NCBI GenBank assembly: GCA_031279895.1
Contig: JAITHR010000219.1
Span: 1-5,715 of the forward strand
From: Spirochaetaceae bacterium
Lineage (GTDB): Bacteria > Spirochaetota > Spirochaetia > Treponematales > Breznakiellaceae
Reading direction: 5' to 3'
Length of the DNA stretch: 5,715 bases
This document shows positions 5,117-5,715 of this stretch, one piece after another. How positions within the stretch are numbered: the stretch's first letter is position 1; each line of letters begins with the position of its first letter. The position numbers and the translations under genes are program-made. The notes below the pieces were generated by a model. That model saw only the letters and a list, made by a program, of their open reading frames with translations. It was not told the DNA's origin and searched no databases.

Positions 5117-5715
5117 AAAACTTCCTGCGAAGCGGCCCGAAGCAGTCAACGACTGCTTACAGGCGCTCCGCCGGACACTTATAGAACCGCCCCCACCAAA
5201 CCAACTCCGACGTTCACTAATCCGCTCCCCGCCCCACCTAATCACGCCGCCGCGCCACCTAATCACGCCTCCGCGCTCCCTAAACCGACTCCGACGTTCA
5301 CTAAACCGCCCGCCGCCCCACCTAAACCGACTCCGACATTCACTAATCCGGCCTCCGCACTCCCCAAACCGACTCCGACGTTCACTAAACCGACTTCTAC
5401 GCTCCCCAAACCGACCCCGACGTTCACTAATCCGCCCTCCGCCCCACCTAACCACGCCGCTACGCCACCTAATCACGCCTCCGCACCACCTAAACTGACC
5501 CCGACGTTCACTAATCCGCCCTCCGCGCCCGCTAATCCCGCCTCCGCACTCCCCAAACCAACCCCGACGTTCACTAATCCGGCCTCCGCCCCACCCAAAC
5601 CAACTCCCAGGTCAGCAAATCCCGCCTACGGAACACCCCAACCCACCCCGACCGTCACGGAACCCCCCCGCGGCATCCCCCAACCCAATGCCAGGGGCGG
5701 CCATGCCGGGGGGGG
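5117..5715 (+). CDS. Heptad-repeat Pro/Thr/Ala-rich reading frame, no start codon, open at the window end
   Basis: I do not recognise this protein. The frame is open from just after TAA at 5114-5116 to the window end, about 199 codons. The first 27 codons carry no hydrophobic signal and no ATG, GTG or TTG. From 5198 each 21-base unit encodes seven residues. One class is KPTPTFT, seen in seven near-identical copies (one has Leu for the first Pro). The other is N-P/H-P/A-S/A-A-P/L-P. Within the KPTPTFT class, copies differ mainly at third positions (CCG/CCA, ACT/ACC, ACG/ACA), and the second class varies similarly in its Ala and last Pro codons. That is expected if this frame is translated. The same substitutions would change residues on the opposite strand, whose aligned frame is also open. 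A Pro/Thr-rich extended surface or linker region would fit, but this is a guess. Without a start or ribosome binding site it may be a gene fragment, a decayed gene, or non-coding repeat DNA. Confidence 0.35.
5140..5158. repeat. Second perfect hairpin before the heptad array
   Basis: AAGCAGTC and GACTGCTT are exact 8-base arms around AAC. There is no T-run on either side, so it is not a terminator by itself. It lies between the operon terminator and the repeat array. Its role is unknown; it may stabilise an RNA 3' end or be a protein site. Confidence 0.45.
5198..5715. repeat. 21-base tandem repeat array, 24 units plus a partial one
   Basis: Units start at 5198 and every 21 bases after that, with no insertion or deletion through unit 24 (5681-5701). 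Typical units are AAACCGACTCCGACGTTCAC plus T, and an AAT-starting C-rich form that ends in CACCT or CTCCC. Units 1-19 (5198-5596) are clearly related. Units 20-24 drift in sequence but keep the period and a C-rich second codon. No unique spacers separate the units, so it is not a CRISPR array. The array continues past the window. The strong C bias (G on the - strand) is unlike the four upstream genes. Confidence 0.93.

Noticed and set aside
5098..5184. Read-through or programmed frameshift of permease 2 at A AAA AAC (5115-5121)
   Set aside because: It would first need to pass the TAA at 5095. A -1 slip would not enter the KPTPTFT frame, and permease 2 already has a complete family-typical C-terminus.
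5278..5285. Telomere-like CCCTAAA motif in the array
   Set aside because: It occurs as a variant unit junction and is not itself repeated. The true period is 21 bases.
5087..5476. - strand Arg/Gly/Ser-rich heptad protein
   Set aside because: Its only start is a GTG inside a repeat unit. It runs into the end of permease 2, and copy-to-copy changes alter its residues, unlike the + frame.
4869..5498. Long + strand frame overlapping permease 2 and entering the array
   Set aside because: Its first part is an out-of-frame shadow of the permease 2 gene. It persists only because the repeat period keeps the frame open, and it has no family signature.
5198..5715. CRISPR array
   Set aside because: Units are directly adjacent 21-mers with graded divergence. 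There are no unique spacers of constant length and no cas gene.

Overview
This window looks like a bacterial chromosome segment devoted to uptake and breakdown of a glucose-containing oligosaccharide. It is moderately GC-rich, with strong AAGGAG-type ribosome binding sites and AT-rich regulatory gaps. Four genes lie on the + strand: a cytoplasmic GH13 alpha-glucosidase-type enzyme, a lipoprotein solute-binding protein, and two inner-membrane permeases of the CUT1 (MalF/MalG-like) ABC family. The host cannot be fixed from the sequence. The relaxed lipobox, gene style and organisation would suit a spirochaete such as a gut Treponema relative, but some Firmicutes carry similar loci, so this is a low-confidence inference.

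Layout: 25-1587 encodes the GH13 enzyme, with its ribosome binding site at the left edge and any upstream promoter outside the window. The gap 1588-1719 holds a T-rich tract, a TATAAT -10 box lying inside a perfect inverted repeat, and the ribosome binding site that fixes the next start at 1720. The binding protein runs 1720-3228. The 91-base gap after it holds a (CG)6 tract, a GC-rich stem-loop and a tandem 11-base duplication that abuts the next ribosome binding site. Permease 1 (3320-4252) and permease 2 (4249-5097) overlap by four bases. A compact terminator-like hairpin overlaps the stop codon of permease 2.

The proteins make a coherent pathway. The lipoprotein captures the sugar outside the membrane, the permease pair moves it in, and the GH13 enzyme releases glucose in the cytoplasm. 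No ATPase or transcription regulator is present; CUT1 systems often use one shared MsmX/UgpC-type ATPase encoded elsewhere.

The last ~520 bases (5198-5715) are the unusual part: at least 24 consecutive 21-base units with no indel, running off the window end. One + frame (codon starts at 5117, 5120 and so on) is open from 5117 to the end. It reads as Pro/Thr/Ala-rich heptads alternating between a KPTPTFT type and an N-P/H-x-S/A-A-x-P type. Within the KPTPTFT class, differences between copies fall mostly at third codon positions of this frame, which suggests it is or was translated. However, it has no ATG, GTG or TTG start and no visible ribosome binding site. It may be a truncated gene, a decayed gene, or an array misjoined at a contig end. 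The final ~120 bases diverge and end in eight G, so the terminal sequence should be treated with caution.
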